This document shows, in pieces, positions 27,601 to 39,315 of a DNA stretch of 64,000 nucleotides. The DNA comes from Methylobacter sp. (GTDB lineage: Bacteria; Pseudomonadota; Gammaproteobacteria; Methylococcales; Methylomonadaceae). Every line of letters starts with the position of its first letter. Position 1 is the first letter of the stretch. A program made the position numbers and the translations under genes. The DNA lies in contig JAQUOU010000021.1 in NCBI GenBank assembly GCA_028716975.1, positions 1 to 64,000 on the forward strand, read 5' to 3'. Below the pieces are notes generated by a model. It had not been told where the DNA came from. It worked only from the letters and a program-made list of their open reading frames with translations, and made no database searches.

Positions 27601-28111
27601 GCTGGATCAGGCGATTAATAAGATTGATAAGGAAAGCAGGCTGCGTTTTAAGGAAACATTCGATAAAATAAACGCCGGTTTGCAGGAAAAGTTTCCTAAA
27701 TTATTCGGCGGCGGCCAGGCTTACCTGGAATTGACTGAGCAGGATATACTGGAATCGGGAGTAAATATTATTGCCAGACCTCCAGGAAAAAGGAATAGCT
27801 CCATTCATCTGTTGTCAGGTGGAGAAAAAGCGCTGACGGCTGTGGCTCTGGTGTTTTCAATTTTTGAACTCAATCCGGCGCCTTTTTGCCTTTTGGATGA
27901 GGTCGATGCGCCCCTGGATGATGCAAATGTCGGGCGGTTTTCAAAAATGGTTGAAGAAATGTCGGCATCTGTCCAGTTTTTATATATTTCCCATAACAAG
28001 GCGACTATGGAAATTGCAAAACAATTGGCAGGTGTTACTATGAAAGAGCCGGGCGTGTCCCGGATGGTCGCGGTTGATATTGAAGAAGCAGTGAGTCTGG
28101 CGGAAATCTAA
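24602..28111 (+). CDS. smc: Chromosome segregation/condensation ATPase SMC
   Basis: 1169 residues, full length for bacterial SMC. The N-terminal head has Walker A GPNGCGKSN (near 32). Long Gln/Glu-rich coiled coils (about 170-500 and 660-1000) surround a hinge (about 515-640). The C-terminal head has signature LLSGGEKALTAVAL (near 1069) and Walker B FCLLDEVDAPLDD (near 1095). It organises chromosomal DNA together with ScpA/ScpB, which are not in the window. Its TAA overlaps the zipA ATG, the common smc-zipA-ligA order of gammaproteobacteria. Confidence 0.95.
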   Translation: MKLEKIKLAGFKSFVDQTVIPITGNLTAIVGPNGCGKSNIIDAVRWVMGESSAKHLRGGSMADVIFNGSSTRKPVSTASVELVFDNSAGKAGGEYSQYNSIAIKRQVSRDGQSLFLLNGTRCRRKDITDIFLGTGLGSRSYAIIEQGTISRMVEAKPEELRIHIEEAAGISKYKERRSETETRMKHTRENLERLADLQEEVEKQLKHLQKQAEKAEKYTELKKQERQFKLELLAMRWNSHHQAAQQLEKKLQETAAEHNRLFVQLRDIDNTLEIKRAGHKTQQRQLNSLQGDYYNIVAEVSSLEQTIKHNESNHKETTLEISRSRQQADQSLNELQADLQQLEEIKAALFEAEDALINAEERQMEILQNQQQALQQRTAWQAQWEAYRTESSKYKEQAQVQRVKTAQLENQNRQLQIRLDKLHSERSELSSGRLQSEIETLDAGIEIIESQRTELHRQLEQLHQQIREQRQQVKQLHDELHDRRSEIHSVKGKITSLELLQQHAMGKDNKNLGIWLESVGLKNNSRLAEFLDVEADWENAVETVLGGYLEAICMECADQIIPDLQRLTDVSVTLFETRPGAISESDIRLTPLLDKISVRWDLSNLLTGIYCAEDSKTARELSVRLKSHESIISPDGTWFGPGWVKVIRAKDSKTGVLQREKDLRWLKQRQEDLQLEIAAFEDRLETTETALKDAEVNREAIQRQDNILSFELSAKSSEFSAHSARLEQQQRRLDQVGNEIEDIFHETGENAEILAECRLLQEEAEQVINQQEQKRQTLEALDQELQSQHQRNEQAVNEARQQVYDIKTRIESLRSSETLTAKQIDRLQIQHQQFTERIAELEIKLQQTSTPLQEEKTKLEELVTDKNQLELKLKQQRLVQEEIESAITHLSEEHARVQRALEMQKEALDSKRFELQESKVRQQTVNEQLKELDADAEQVLKTLPEQADEQSWKRKVDDLTGQIERLGTINLTAIEEYKSHFERMNFLNAQHADLMEALQTLDQAINKIDKESRLRFKETFDKINAGLQEKFPKLFGGGQAYLELTEQDILESGVNIIARPPGKRNSSIHLLSGGEKALTAVALVFSIFELNPAPFCLLDEVDAPLDDANVGRFSKMVEEMSASVQFLYISHNKATMEIAKQLAGVTMKEPGVSRMVAVDIEEAVSLAEI

Positions 28112-28812
28112 TGGATAAAGAAATATTGAGAATCGTAATTATTACAACCGGTCTTGTGGTAATTGCCGGCATGCTGTTATGGGCTTATATCAGGGGTAAA
28201 AAGTCGCGGCGGGAGCTGGACTTTATTAGCGGCAAAGACACCTTTAGCCATATCGATGAATCGTTAAAAGTTCATACTGATAACGATGACTTTGATATCG
28301 TGCCTTTAGGGCCGGCAAGACACAACAGCAGCGGGCGCGAAAAATCGAACAGGTATTATGGTCACCATGACGATTATGAAGTACCCCAGGAAGAGGAAGA
28401 AGTTGAACCATCGCCCCGGTTTGTCGCTCCTGCCATTATTCAGTTCAGTATTGTCGCCAAAGCCGATGAGGGTTTTAAAGGCACCGATCTGGTTAATGCC
28501 TTTGAGTTGGTCGGACTCGAATACGGAAATTTGAAAATATTTGAACGCGTGGATGCCAATCGGCTAGTGGATTTTGGCGTGGCTTCTATGGTTGCTCCAG
28601 GCACTTTTCCCGACAAAAAACTGGAATTATTCTATTGCCCTGGCATAGTATTCTTTATGCAGCCGGGAGAACTGGATAATGCGCAAGCGGTTTTTGACGA
28701 CTATATAGAAACCATTCAATTATTGGCTAAAGAACTGGATGGTGTTATCCGCGATCATCAAAAACAGCCGCTAACAGATGCAACTATTCAATTAATACGG
28801 CAAAGCCTGTGA
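28111..28812 (+). CDS. zipA: Cell division protein ZipA
   Basis: 233 residues. An N-terminal membrane helix (about 7-26, IVIITTGLVVIAGMLLWAYI) is followed by a basic patch (RGKKSRR), a short charged linker, and the C-terminal FtsZ-binding ZipA domain (about 105-228, IQFSIVAKADEGFKGTDLVN). It anchors FtsZ to the inner membrane at the division site. The start overlaps the smc stop codon (TAATG). The linker is shorter than in E. coli ZipA, which has about 330 residues. Confidence 0.92.
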   Translation: MDKEILRIVIITTGLVVIAGMLLWAYIRGKKSRRELDFISGKDTFSHIDESLKVHTDNDDFDIVPLGPARHNSSGREKSNRYYGHHDDYEVPQEEEEVEPSPRFVAPAIIQFSIVAKADEGFKGTDLVNAFELVGLEYGNLKIFERVDANRLVDFGVASMVAPGTFPDKKLELFYCPGIVFFMQPGELDNAQAVFDDYIETIQLLAKELDGVIRDHQKQPLTDATIQLIRQSL

Positions 28813-28859
28813 GAAAACATCTAAGAGTAAGGATGCAAGACGCAAGGCTGGAAAAGTAG

Positions 28860-30896
<2,037 letters not shown>

Positions 30897-30916
30897 ATAC
30901 AATAAGCTCAACCCGC

Positions 30917-31759
30917 TTAAAACATCTCAAACCTTGCCAGATACCCGAAATGATCTGAGACGATTGGATAAAAGTCGTTATTGAAGATGATCTCCATGGA
31001 GGTGATTCGCATCGGGTGACCATTCCGTTTGAAGATATAATCAATCCGTTTGGGCGCAGAGTGTTTCCAGCCGTCTATTTGGCCATGATAGCTGGGCTGG
31101 TAAAAACGGTGGGGGTGCAGTTCGTGGAATTGATCCACGTATTCCGCATTGCCTACGATATGGTTATAGGCCTGTTCTCCGGCAGGCGCATTGAAATCGC
31201 CGACCATTAAATCGCCTCTGACTCCGAAATGCAAACGCGAGCGGATCAGTTTTTTGAGGTTATTGTATTCTTCAAAAAAGCCATGATGCGCCCAGCTCAA
31301 ATGAACATTGGCAATATGCAGCAACCCGAACCACGGCACGGCGATACACGATAAGGTGATATTCCGGGACATATAATTGTCCTTGCGATGATCTACAGAA
31401 ACATAAGCCGAAAAGTTGTGCAGCATCGGATAACGGCTCAGGATGGCTGTGCCTTCCCGCCAACGATAAAATCCTATGTGACTCCAGTTTTGATGAATAT
31501 GATACCAAAGCCCCCACTGGCGTAGTTTATTACAAATTCGAAAGGCCATGTTGGAAGGTGATTCGCCGTAAGGTACAGTGATCGGATCATGCATATATTC
31601 CCCAACTTCCTGAAAACAAATGACATCGATTCTTAAATGAGCGATCGCTTCGGCAATGATATGCGCCTCGCGCTCATGCTGATGCATTGTATCAAAGGAA
31701 CAGTGGCGTGGATGTTGTTGATACGTATGGAGGTTGAGTGTCAGTAGCGAGAGGTTCAT
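30917..31759 (-). CDS. Endonuclease/exonuclease/phosphatase-family protein
   Basis: 280 residues with the full motif set of the DNase I-like fold: LTLNLHTY, VICFQEVGEY (metal glutamate), VGDFNAPAG, KRIDYIF and SDHFGYLARF at the C-terminus. No signal peptide is seen, so it should be cytoplasmic. The fold covers DNA-repair nucleases, phosphodiesterases and phosphatases; the substrate is undetermined. It converges on ligA with only 20 bases between the stops. Confidence 0.82.
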   Translation of the reverse strand: MNLSLLTLNLHTYQQHPRHCSFDTMHQHEREAHIIAEAIAHLRIDVICFQEVGEYMHDPITVPYGESPSNMAFRICNKLRQWGLWYHIHQNWSHIGFYRWREGTAILSRYPMLHNFSAYVSVDHRKDNYMSRNITLSCIAVPWFGLLHIANVHLSWAHHGFFEEYNNLKKLIRSRLHFGVRGDLMVGDFNAPAGEQAYNHIVGNAEYVDQFHELHPHRFYQPSYHGQIDGWKHSAPKRIDYIFKRNGHPMRITSMEIIFNNDFYPIVSDHFGYLARFEMF

Positions 31760-32710
31760 AGCATTGGCTTATTAAACGTAGCATTCACTATTTCGGGATT
31801 CCTTTAGTTTTAAATGAGTGTTTAAACAAGCGTGTGTTTTACCTGAAAGTTCTGTTGATGTGATGCTTATTAAGCGGGAAGCACAGACATAACAAAAAAG
31901 CTTAGTTGCCTTCGATCCATGAAATTGGCGTCATACTCCTTGAATGAAACACTTCATTTAAATTCTATAAGGCTTTGTTAAGGCTTTATTTTACAATTTA
32001 AATATTTAGTTTGTGTTACATGCTGGCAGAGATATTAAGTTTTTAAAACTCCCTGAAAAAGTTTTCGCGTTTTGATAAAGCCTAGCCCGAGTGAAGGCAT
32101 TCGGAGTCAGGATTTATTCTAATGTGTTTCAATATGGCCAGATTAGATCTGGAGTTTTACAGCAGTTAAAGGTTTTGTTTTTAACTCCGATTTTTAGTGT
32201 TCCTGAGCTGATGTATCGGAGCGGCAATGACGATTGACAATAAATCCCTTTGATGCAATTTTATTTGTGCACAGCAATAATCAATAACTTAGAACTGCTC
32301 TGTACGAGCCGGGCAAAAATTAGAGAGGCAATCATAAGCTATTGATTATATTAAATGCTATTAAGTTGACGTGTTTTTATACGATTTAAAGAAAGCCTAA
32401 TAAAAACCGCTATTAAGCGATCGATAAAACAATCAATCCACAGAGTTATCAACAGATTTTGTGAATAACTCAGCAAGTGATATTCCATGCCAGGATTAAT
32501 TATGGATGATTTTTGTTTTCACAAAAGGCATGCGGTGAGCAATAGTTAAGCCATCGGGCAGATTCATGAAGGCAGAAAAATGTATAATTATTCGAGTAAT
32601 TAAAGTTGATTCTTTATCTCAAATATTTTGATAAAAACGGGGGATTAAAATTATACTTTACCTGGAATGGTCCCTTTTCGGCGAACCCAAGGAAACTCGG
32701 AACAATACAA
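31760..32710. other. Long intergenic region before the SemiSWEET gene
   Basis: About 950 bases, AT-rich, with no credible gene. I looked for tRNA, tmRNA, RNase P and 6S signatures by eye and saw none. It contains a cluster of DnaA-box-like sites (32434-32468) and a TATAAT at 32583-32588 that may serve as the -10 for the downstream gene. Confidence 0.4.
32434..32468. other. Cluster of three DnaA-box-like sequences
   Basis: Within 35 bases are CAATCCACA (32434-32442, two mismatches to TTATNCACA), TTATCAACA (32446-32454, one mismatch) and, on the other strand, TTATTCACA (32460-32468, perfect match). The sequence around them is AT-rich. No dnaA or dnaN is near and gene strand does not switch here, so this is not shown to be the origin. 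Confidence 0.4.
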
Positions 32711-32983
32711 ATGAAGACTACGCCTGAAATTATTGGCTATTTAGCCGCAATACTTACAACAGCCTCGTTTCTACCTCAGGCAATATTGACGATAAAAACC
32801 AAAGATACGAAATCCCTCTCTTTAAGCATGTATGCTATGTTCACCTTGGGTGTGTTGTTTTGGCTGCTTTATGGATTATCTATAGCTGATAAGGCGATAA
32901 TATTTGCAAACTCAATCACCTTAATATTAGCTGCGGCCATACTTTCCGTTAAAATTTACAATCGGTTATACAATAAAGGTTGA
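32711..32983 (+). CDS. SemiSWEET-type small membrane transporter
   Basis: 90 residues with three predicted helices and the PQ-loop motif ASFLPQAILTIKTKDTKSLS. The length and the layout (GYLAAILTTASFLPQ, MFTLGVLFWLLYG, ANSITLILAAAILSVKIY) fit bacterial SemiSWEETs, which work as dimers to move sugars across the inner membrane. The start at 32711 (MKTTPEIIGYL) is preferred over an in-frame start at 32606 because it matches family length. The sugar, if any, is unknown. Confidence 0.85.
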   Translation: MKTTPEIIGYLAAILTTASFLPQAILTIKTKDTKSLSLSMYAMFTLGVLFWLLYGLSIADKAIIFANSITLILAAAILSVKIYNRLYNKG

Positions 32984-33152
32984 GCCATAACTATTGCGCG
33001 TCATATTAATAGGGCTGGTGCAAATTACATTTATCGCAGGGCATTTTTGATCAGGCAAAACACAATATCCGGACCGCAATCTTTTGGGATTGCTGCCTTT
33101 TCCTTCTTTTTAGTCCAATTTGTTTGTCCGGGCTGAGTTTTAGTTATTTGCT

Positions 33153-33161
33153 TGCTATAAT
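33153..33161 (+). promoter_or_regulatory. Extended -10 promoter for dapA
   Basis: TGCTATAAT, a perfect TATAAT with the TG extension, lies 43 bases before the dapA ATG. No good -35 hexamer is seen, which is usual for extended -10 promoters. Confidence 0.55.
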
Positions 33162-33204
33162 GACAGCCGGTTTGTAGCTGTATCAATTCTGGTCGAGAGG
33201 TTTC

Positions 33205-34080
33205 ATGATTCAAGGTAGTATCGTAGCGTTAGTAACACCGATGTATGAAAGCGGTGCTGTAGATAAAGAAAGCCTCAAAAAACTGGTTGAATATCATATT
33301 GAACAAGGAACAGATTCGCTTGTTGCTGTAGGCACAACGGGTGAATCCGCTACGCTGGATGAAGAGGAACACTGTGATGTCATCAAGGCTATTGTTGACT
33401 ATGCCGGCGGTAGAATACCTGTTATTGCCGGAACCGGTGCAAATTCCACCACTGAAGCGATTACCCTGACTCGTAGGGCTAAGGAAGCAGGCGCGGATGC
33501 CTGTCTGATCGTAACCCCTTATTATAATAAACCTACCCAGGAAGGGTTGTTTCTCCATTACAAAGCTATCGCAGAAGCTGTCGACATTCCCCAGATTTTA
33601 TATAATGTGCCGGGCCGCACGGCCTGCGATATGTTGCCGGAAACAGTAGGCCGTCTGTCTCATATTGACAATATAGCCGGCGTTAAGGAAGCGACGGGTG
33701 ATTTGTCCAGGGTTAAAAAGATTCGTGATTTAGCCGGTGATAATTTTGCCATTTATACCGGCGATGATGCAACCAGCCGCGAGTTTTGCCTGCTCGGCGG
33801 TAACGGGACAATTACCGTAACCGGTAACGTTGCTCCAAAATTAGTGCACGAAATGATTATGGCAGCAATTGAAGGTGATCGTGAAACCGCTTTAGCCATT
33901 GATAAAAAATTAACAGGACTGCATAAGAACCTGTTTATTCAATCAAATCCTATTCCCGTTAAATGGGCTGTCGCGGAGCTCGGCTTGATGGGTAAGGGCA
34001 TTCGCTTACCATTAACCTGGCTGACCCAGGATTGTTTTGATGCGGTGCGTGACGCCATGCATATGGCCGAAGTTATTTAA
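33205..34080 (+). CDS. dapA: 4-hydroxy-tetrahydrodipicolinate synthase
   Basis: 291 residues, family length. It condenses pyruvate with aspartate semialdehyde in lysine and peptidoglycan precursor synthesis. Visible motifs: GTTGESATLDEEEH (substrate loop), YYNKPTQEG, YNVPGRTACD (catalytic Tyr), and GVKEATGD with the Schiff-base lysine near 161. The stop codon abuts the bamC ATG directly, a known gammaproteobacterial pairing. Confidence 0.95.
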   Translation: MIQGSIVALVTPMYESGAVDKESLKKLVEYHIEQGTDSLVAVGTTGESATLDEEEHCDVIKAIVDYAGGRIPVIAGTGANSTTEAITLTRRAKEAGADACLIVTPYYNKPTQEGLFLHYKAIAEAVDIPQILYNVPGRTACDMLPETVGRLSHIDNIAGVKEATGDLSRVKKIRDLAGDNFAIYTGDDATSREFCLLGGNGTITVTGNVAPKLVHEMIMAAIEGDRETALAIDKKLTGLHKNLFIQSNPIPVKWAVAELGLMGKGIRLPLTWLTQDCFDAVRDAMHMAEVI

Positions 34081-34737
34081 ATGAAATTCAAACTTTGCTT
34101 GCTTGTTATTACGCTGGTTAATCTTGCGGCCTGCAGTTATGTGAAAAGTTTATTTCCTGATAAGGAAAAAGATTATCAATATACAACGGAAATTCCACCA
34201 CTGAATTTGCCTCCTGACTTGAGGGAGAATTCTTTTTTAAGCACCCCTGCCAATGATTCTACTACGCCAGATGTTGAGACATCCTCCACTGCTGAATCAG
34301 CGCCTGCCGTCTCACCTGAAAAAAAACCCGAAGCAAAGCCTGAACTCATTAAAGTTGAGCTGGTTAAATCCGGCACGGGAGCAGACCAGTTACAGATTGG
34401 AGCTCCGCTTGCCAATGCCTGGCGCATTGTCGGTAAAGCATTAAGCCGAAACTCGATTGAAGTGACCAAGCGTGATCAGGATGAAGGTCTGTTTCAGGTT
34501 GAGTATGATCCCGACGAACAGAAAGTGGAAGACGGATCATTATGGGACGAAGTTGTCTTTATATTCGGTGGATTACAGGGGAATGAAAAAGCGTATGAAC
34601 TCAAGCTTGTAGAAAATAACCAGCATACCAACGTTATTATTCTGGATGAAGAGCGGCAACCCGTGTCTGAAGGACCCGGTTTAAAGTTGATGACGCTTTT
34701 GCATGATACGATTAAAGCTGATCAAGCCGGTAAATAA
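34081..34737 (+). CDS. bamC: Outer membrane assembly lipoprotein BamC
   Basis: 218 residues. A lipoprotein signal (LVNLAAC, lipid-bearing Cys19) is followed by the BamC N-terminal motif [16 protein letters not shown], a Ser/Thr/Pro-rich linker (about 58-90) and one clear helix-grip domain (about 95-215). It is shorter than E. coli BamC (344 residues, two helix-grip domains), so one C-terminal domain appears missing. It belongs to the BAM complex at the inner face of the outer membrane. It begins immediately after dapA. Confidence 0.88.
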   Translation: MKFKLCLLVITLVNLAACSYVKSLFPDKEKDYQYTTEIPPLNLPPDLRENSFLSTPANDSTTPDVETSSTAESAPAVSPEKKPEAKPELIKVELVKSGTGADQLQIGAPLANAWRIVGKALSRNSIEVTKRDQDEGLFQVEYDPDEQKVEDGSLWDEVVFIFGGLQGNEKAYELKLVENNQHTNVIILDEERQPVSEGPGLKLMTLLHDTIKADQAGK

Positions 34738-34772
34738 CACACGATCAAGAAAATCTCTTTTACTTCACTTAC

Positions 34773-37700
34773 ATGCTAAAAATCCCAGGAACCTCAGCGC
34801 TTTCCGACTTCCGTCTTGGAAAACTACTTGCTCAACTGCAAAATATAAATGCCAATATCAAGGCTGTTTCAGCACGATTCATTCACTTTATTGATATTGA
34901 AAAAGACTTGAATGACAGCCAGACTGTCGTTTTAAATCAGTTACTTTCTTATGGTTCCCGGCAATCAACAATCGATGCCAAAGGCGAGCGCTTGCTCGTG
35001 GTGCCCCGGTCAGGCACGATTTCCCCCTGGTCCAGTAAAGCGACAGAGATTGCCCGGCGGTGTGGCCTGTCTACGGTTAATCGTATTGAGCGAGGTATTG
35101 AATATGCATTAACGGCAGATACATCGTTATCTGCCTCCGTTAAAACCCAAATAGCCGGTTTATTGCATGATCGTATGACGCAGACGGTTCTGTTCGCCGA
35201 TGCCGAGCCGGATTTATTTACGCAACATCAGCCTTTACCTTTTTTAAAGATTGCTGTTATAGAGCAGGGACGTGAGGCACTAGTTACAGCAAATTCGGAA
35301 CTCGGTCTGGCACTGTCGGATGACGAAATTGATTATCTAACCGAAAGCTTTAAGAAACTGGGCCGAAATCCGTCTGATGTCGAGTTGATAATGTTTGCCC
35401 AGGCAAATTCGGAACATTGCCGGCATAAGATTTTTAATGCCGGCTGGACTATTGACGGCGAAGAGCAGTCCCGGACTTTATTCAGCATGATTCGTAATAC
35501 GGCTGAAAAAAGCCCGGAAGGGATTTTATCCGCCTACAGTGATAATGCCTCAGTAGCTGAAGGTTCAATAGCGCAAGTTTTTATCCGCAATGCCCAAAAT
35601 GGCGAATACCGGTATGTTGATGAAGCCGCGCATTTACTGATGAAAGTGGAGACGCATAACCATCCGACAGCCATTTCACCTTATCCGGGGGCGGCTACCG
35701 GTTCCGGCGGTGAAATCCGGGATGAGGGAGCAACTGGGCGAGGTTCGGCAACTAAAGCCGGTTTAACCGGATTTTCCGTGTCACATTTAAAAATTCCAGG
35801 ATTTTACCAGCCTTGGGAAGAAGAGAATGGCAAACCGGAACGTATCGCCTCGGCTTTGAATATCATGCTTGAAGGCCCGCTCGGCGCCGCGGCATTTAAT
35901 AATGAATTCGGGCGGCCTAATCTGGCAGGTTATTTCCGCAGCTTGGAACAACCCGCGCCCGGCAGTGACGGCAATGAATTCAAGGGTTATCACAAACCTG
36001 TCATGATCGCCGGCGGCATGGGCAATATTCGCCCGATGCTGGTAAAAAAACACGGTATACCGGCAGGTTCATTGATTATTATCCTGGGCGGTCCTGCAAT
36101 GTTAATTGGCCTGGGCGGCGGCGCGGCTTCATCGCAGGCGTCAGGAGAGAGTTCTGAAGACCTGGATTTTGCCTCGGTGCAGCGCGAAAATCCTGAAATG
36201 CAGCGCCGTTGTCAGGAAGTCATTAATCATTGCAATGCGATGGGCGAGGAAACGCCGATTGTGTCCATTCATGATATTGGCGCAGGAGGCTTATCCAATG
36301 CCGTACCGGAAATTATTCATGACTGTAACCGGGGCGGCCGCTTTGAATTACGGCAGGTGCAGAATGCCGACAAAGGCATGTCGCCCATGCAAATCTGGTG
36401 CAATGAAGCGCAGGAGCGTTACGTGGTCGCCATTAAGCCGGAATCATTAGCTTTATTTACCGGCTTTTGTGAGCGCGAACATTGTTTATATGGTGTTATC
36501 GGCGAAGCGACTGACGAAGAACAATTAGTGCTTAACGATGCCTTGCTAGGCGATACGCCGGTTGCTATTCCCATGTCGGTATTATTTGGCAAACCGCCGA
36601 AAATGCACCGGCATGTCAAGCGTGTGCAAGCAAAAACCTGTGCGCTGGATTTTACGGGTGTCGATATCCACGAAGCAGTTAAACGCGTATTGTCATTCCC
36701 GGCAGTCGCCGATAAAAGTTTTCTGATTCACATCGGTGACCGCTCTGTAACCGGACTGGTCGCAAGAGATCAAATGATCGGCCCCTGGCAGGTTCCCGTA
36801 GCCGATGTCGCAGTAACCGCATCGGGTTTTTATGCGCTGACAGGTGAGGCAATGGCTATGGGTGAGCGCACTCCAATTGCTGTTATTGATGCGCCTGCAT
36901 CGGGACGTATGGCGATTGGCGAAGCATTAACCAATCTTGCAGCAGCCCGCGTTGATTCCCCGAAGAAAATTAAACTGTCTGCGAACTGGATGGCTGCGGC
37001 AGGACATCCGGGAGAGGACGCCGCTTTGTTTGATACGGTTAAAGCGGTCGGTATGGAATTATGTCCCGAGCTGGGCATTGCCATACCGGTAGGTAAAGAC
37101 TCATTGTCGATGAAAGCTGTCTGGAAAGATGATTCGGGAGAAAAAACCATGACGGCCCCGTTGTCTTTAATCATTACCGCATTTGCGCCCGTCATCGATA
37201 TCAGCAAAACCCTGACGCCGCAATTACAACCTATTGAAGACAGTATATTGATTCTGATTGATTTGGGAGCAGGCAAAAATCGCCTGGGCGGTTCGGTACT
37301 GGCACAGGTTTACCGGCAAATCGGCCATGAGTGTCCTGACCTGGATCATCCCGTTTTATTAAAAAGCTTTTTCGATGTCATTCAGACACTCAACCATCAG
37401 GATAAACTGCTTAGCTATCATGACCGCTCGGATGGCGGCTTGCTGGCGACTGCGGCGGAAATGATGTTTGCCGGAAGAGTTGGCGTTTCATTAATTTTGG
37501 ATGATTTGGGCGATGATGTGTTGGCTTCGCTGTTTTGTGAAGAACTCGGTGCTGTGTTGCAGGTTCAGCAGGGCGATTGTAAAGAGGTTGTTGACGTCTT
37601 GACTCATGCGGGCTTAGTGGATTGCACACATGTCATTGGTAAAGTCCTTAAGCCGCAGCGGATTAATGTCAGCTATGCGGGTCAACTGGTTTATTCGGCC

Positions 37701-38651
37701 AGCCGGGCGGAAATGCAGGCCCGCTGGTCTGAAGTCAGCTACAGAATGCAGGCGCTGCGTGATAATCCGGATTGCGCTTTACAACAGTTTGAACGAATTA
37801 CTGATGATAACGACCCCGGCTTACATGCTGAGTTAAGCTTTGACGGTAATGACGATATAACAGCGCCGTTTATTTTATCGGCCAGACCTAAAATCGCTAT
37901 CCTGCGTGAGCAAGGCGTTAATGGGCATATAGAAATGGCGGCGGCATTTGATCGCGCCGGCTTTATCAGTATCGATGTGCACATGAGCGATATTATTCAG
38001 GGCCGGGTAAGTTTGAGTCAATTCAGGGGCATGGCTGCTTGCGGTGGTTTTTCCTATGGTGACGTGCTGGGCGCAGGTGGGGGGTGGGCCAAATCCATCT
38101 TGTTTAATCCACGCGCCGGAGATGAATTTGCAGCATTCTTCCAGCGTAAAGACAGCTTTGCGCTGGGAGTTTGTAACGGATGCCAGATGATGTCCGGGTT
38201 AAAGGATATCATTCCCGGCGCTGAACATTGGCCGCGCTTTATGCGTAACACTTCCGAACAATTTGAAGCCCGGGTGGCGATGGTTGAAGTACAAAAATCG
38301 CCATCGATCCTGTTTGCAGGCATGGAAGGTTCAAAAATGCCGGTGGCGATTGCGCATGGAGAGGGGCGTGCGGAATTTTCCAATAATCCTGCGCTTGCTC
38401 TTGAAGCGCAGGCGGTCACTTTATGTTATGTTGACAATTATGGCGCTGTAACCGGCGAATTTCCTGCCAACCCTAATGGCTCGCCGTTTGGTATTACCGG
38501 TTTGACCACAACGGACGGGCGGTTTACGATTATGATGCCGCATCCTGAACGCTGCTTCAGGACCTTGCAAAACTCATGGCATCCGGATGATTGGGAAGAC
38601 TATGGGCCGTGGATGCGCCTATTCAGAAATGCCAGGGTTTGGGTGGACTAA
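34773..38651 (+). CDS. purL: Phosphoribosylformylglycinamidine synthase (single chain)
   Basis: 1292 residues, the large fused PurL of gammaproteobacteria. It makes FGAM from FGAR, glutamine and ATP in purine synthesis. The N-terminal PurS-like part is followed by the two ATP-grasp-like synthetase halves ([23 protein letters not shown] cut here to its core HNHPTAISP near 295) and a C-terminal glutaminase with nucleophile GVCNGCQMM (near 1133) and the histidine of [10 protein letters not shown]. It follows bamC by 35 bases. Confidence 0.95.
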   Translation: MLKIPGTSALSDFRLGKLLAQLQNINANIKAVSARFIHFIDIEKDLNDSQTVVLNQLLSYGSRQSTIDAKGERLLVVPRSGTISPWSSKATEIARRCGLSTVNRIERGIEYALTADTSLSASVKTQIAGLLHDRMTQTVLFADAEPDLFTQHQPLPFLKIAVIEQGREALVTANSELGLALSDDEIDYLTESFKKLGRNPSDVELIMFAQANSEHCRHKIFNAGWTIDGEEQSRTLFSMIRNTAEKSPEGILSAYSDNASVAEGSIAQVFIRNAQNGEYRYVDEAAHLLMKVETHNHPTAISPYPGAATGSGGEIRDEGATGRGSATKAGLTGFSVSHLKIPGFYQPWEEENGKPERIASALNIMLEGPLGAAAFNNEFGRPNLAGYFRSLEQPAPGSDGNEFKGYHKPVMIAGGMGNIRPMLVKKHGIPAGSLIIILGGPAMLIGLGGGAASSQASGESSEDLDFASVQRENPEMQRRCQEVINHCNAMGEETPIVSIHDIGAGGLSNAVPEIIHDCNRGGRFELRQVQNADKGMSPMQIWCNEAQERYVVAIKPESLALFTGFCEREHCLYGVIGEATDEEQLVLNDALLGDTPVAIPMSVLFGKPPKMHRHVKRVQAKTCALDFTGVDIHEAVKRVLSFPAVADKSFLIHIGDRSVTGLVARDQMIGPWQVPVADVAVTASGFYALTGEAMAMGERTPIAVIDAPASGRMAIGEALTNLAAARVDSPKKIKLSANWMAAAGHPGEDAALFDTVKAVGMELCPELGIAIPVGKDSLSMKAVWKDDSGEKTMTAPLSLIITAFAPVIDISKTLTPQLQPIEDSILILIDLGAGKNRLGGSVLAQVYRQIGHECPDLDHPVLLKSFFDVIQTLNHQDKLLSYHDRSDGGLLATAAEMMFAGRVGVSLILDDLGDDVLASLFCEELGAVLQVQQGDCKEVVDVLTHAGLVDCTHVIGKVLKPQRINVSYAGQLVYSASRAEMQARWSEVSYRMQALRDNPDCALQQFERITDDNDPGLHAELSFDGNDDITAPFILSARPKIAILREQGVNGHIEMAAAFDRAGFISIDVHMSDIIQGRVSLSQFRGMAACGGFSYGDVLGAGGGWAKSILFNPRAGDEFAAFFQRKDSFALGVCNGCQMMSGLKDIIPGAEHWPRFMRNTSEQFEARVAMVEVQKSPSILFAGMEGSKMPVAIAHGEGRAEFSNNPALALEAQAVTLCYVDNYGAVTGEFPANPNGSPFGITGLTTTDGRFTIMMPHPERCFRTLQNSWHPDDWEDYGPWMRLFRNARVWVD

Positions 38652-38722
38652 CAATAACCGGGCTTTAAGGAGGTCGACAAGTTGTTGAAGATCTATTAAT
38701 CTATTTCAGTGTATGCCGTCAT

Positions 38723-39172
38723 ATGAAGTACTACCTAATTATGGACGCTATGAAAATCACACCGGTATATCGAAAAATAGTCTACGGATCAATCCTGGCA
38801 GCTATCGCCCTCTTTGTTGCGATACCTGATGTAATAGTTGAATTATTGCTGGAATTCGTCCATCTCCTGTTTGAGTCAATAGAATCCGTTCTTGATACTT
38901 TTATCGAACATCTTTTCCATACCGACCTTCATCAAACTCAAGTTATTGTTTTCTATATACTGCTAATACTGGTCATGGGAGGATTGTATGGTCTATGGCT
39001 GGTAGTGCCGCCTTTCTGCCGGCAGTGCAAAGAAGATCTGCTGGACTTCTGCTCAGATCAAAAAACACGTTTTTCGCTCTATTGGAATCAACTGTCTTCA
39101 ACCCAGAAAATCAAGCTGGCTACAATAACGGCGGGAGCCAGCTACCTTTTCTTAGTGATCTTTATATTTTGA
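38723..39172 (+). CDS. Small membrane protein of unknown function
   Basis: 149 residues (140 if translation begins at the third Met, 38750). Three hydrophobic helices are seen: about 22-45, 72-96 (VFYILLILVMGGLYGLWLVV) and 130-149 at the very C-terminus. A loop carries three cysteines (PFCRQCKEDLLDFC). No family is recognised. None of the three candidate starts has a strong ribosome site. It lies between purL and the hsp20 gene and may be transcribed alone. Confidence 0.6.
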   Translation: MKYYLIMDAMKITPVYRKIVYGSILAAIALFVAIPDVIVELLLEFVHLLFESIESVLDTFIEHLFHTDLHQTQVIVFYILLILVMGGLYGLWLVVPPFCRQCKEDLLDFCSDQKTRFSLYWNQLSSTQKIKLATITAGASYLFLVIFIF

Positions 39173-39213
39173 GAAATCAATACGGTTTTGTTTTAAGTTT
39201 AAAGATTTATTAG

Positions 39214-39241
39214 CTTGAAATATTATTCAGTAACCCCATAT
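39214..39241 (+). promoter_or_regulatory. Sigma-32 (heat-shock) promoter of the hsp20 gene
   Basis: CTTGAAA (39214-39220), a 13-base spacer and CCCCATAT (39234-39241) match the RpoH consensus (CTTGAAA-N13/14-CCCCATNT) without mismatch. It lies 75 bases before the ATG. Confidence 0.85.
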
Positions 39242-39315
39242 TATTATTGAATAACAAATTGAATCAGTTGTTCAGTATATTACTTGTAAATATTTATTTC
39301 TATTTGGAGACTAAT

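Noticed and set aside
32434-32468. Replication origin
   Set aside because: DnaA-like boxes are present but there is no dnaA/dnaN, no strand switch and no clear unwinding-element repeats.
31760-32710. Structured RNA gene (tmRNA, RNase P, 6S, tRNA)
   Set aside because: None of the conserved sequence cores was found by eye on either strand.
38723-38749. Firm choice of start for the small membrane protein
   Set aside because: Three in-frame ATGs lie close together without a decisive ribosome site; the longest is listed only by convention.
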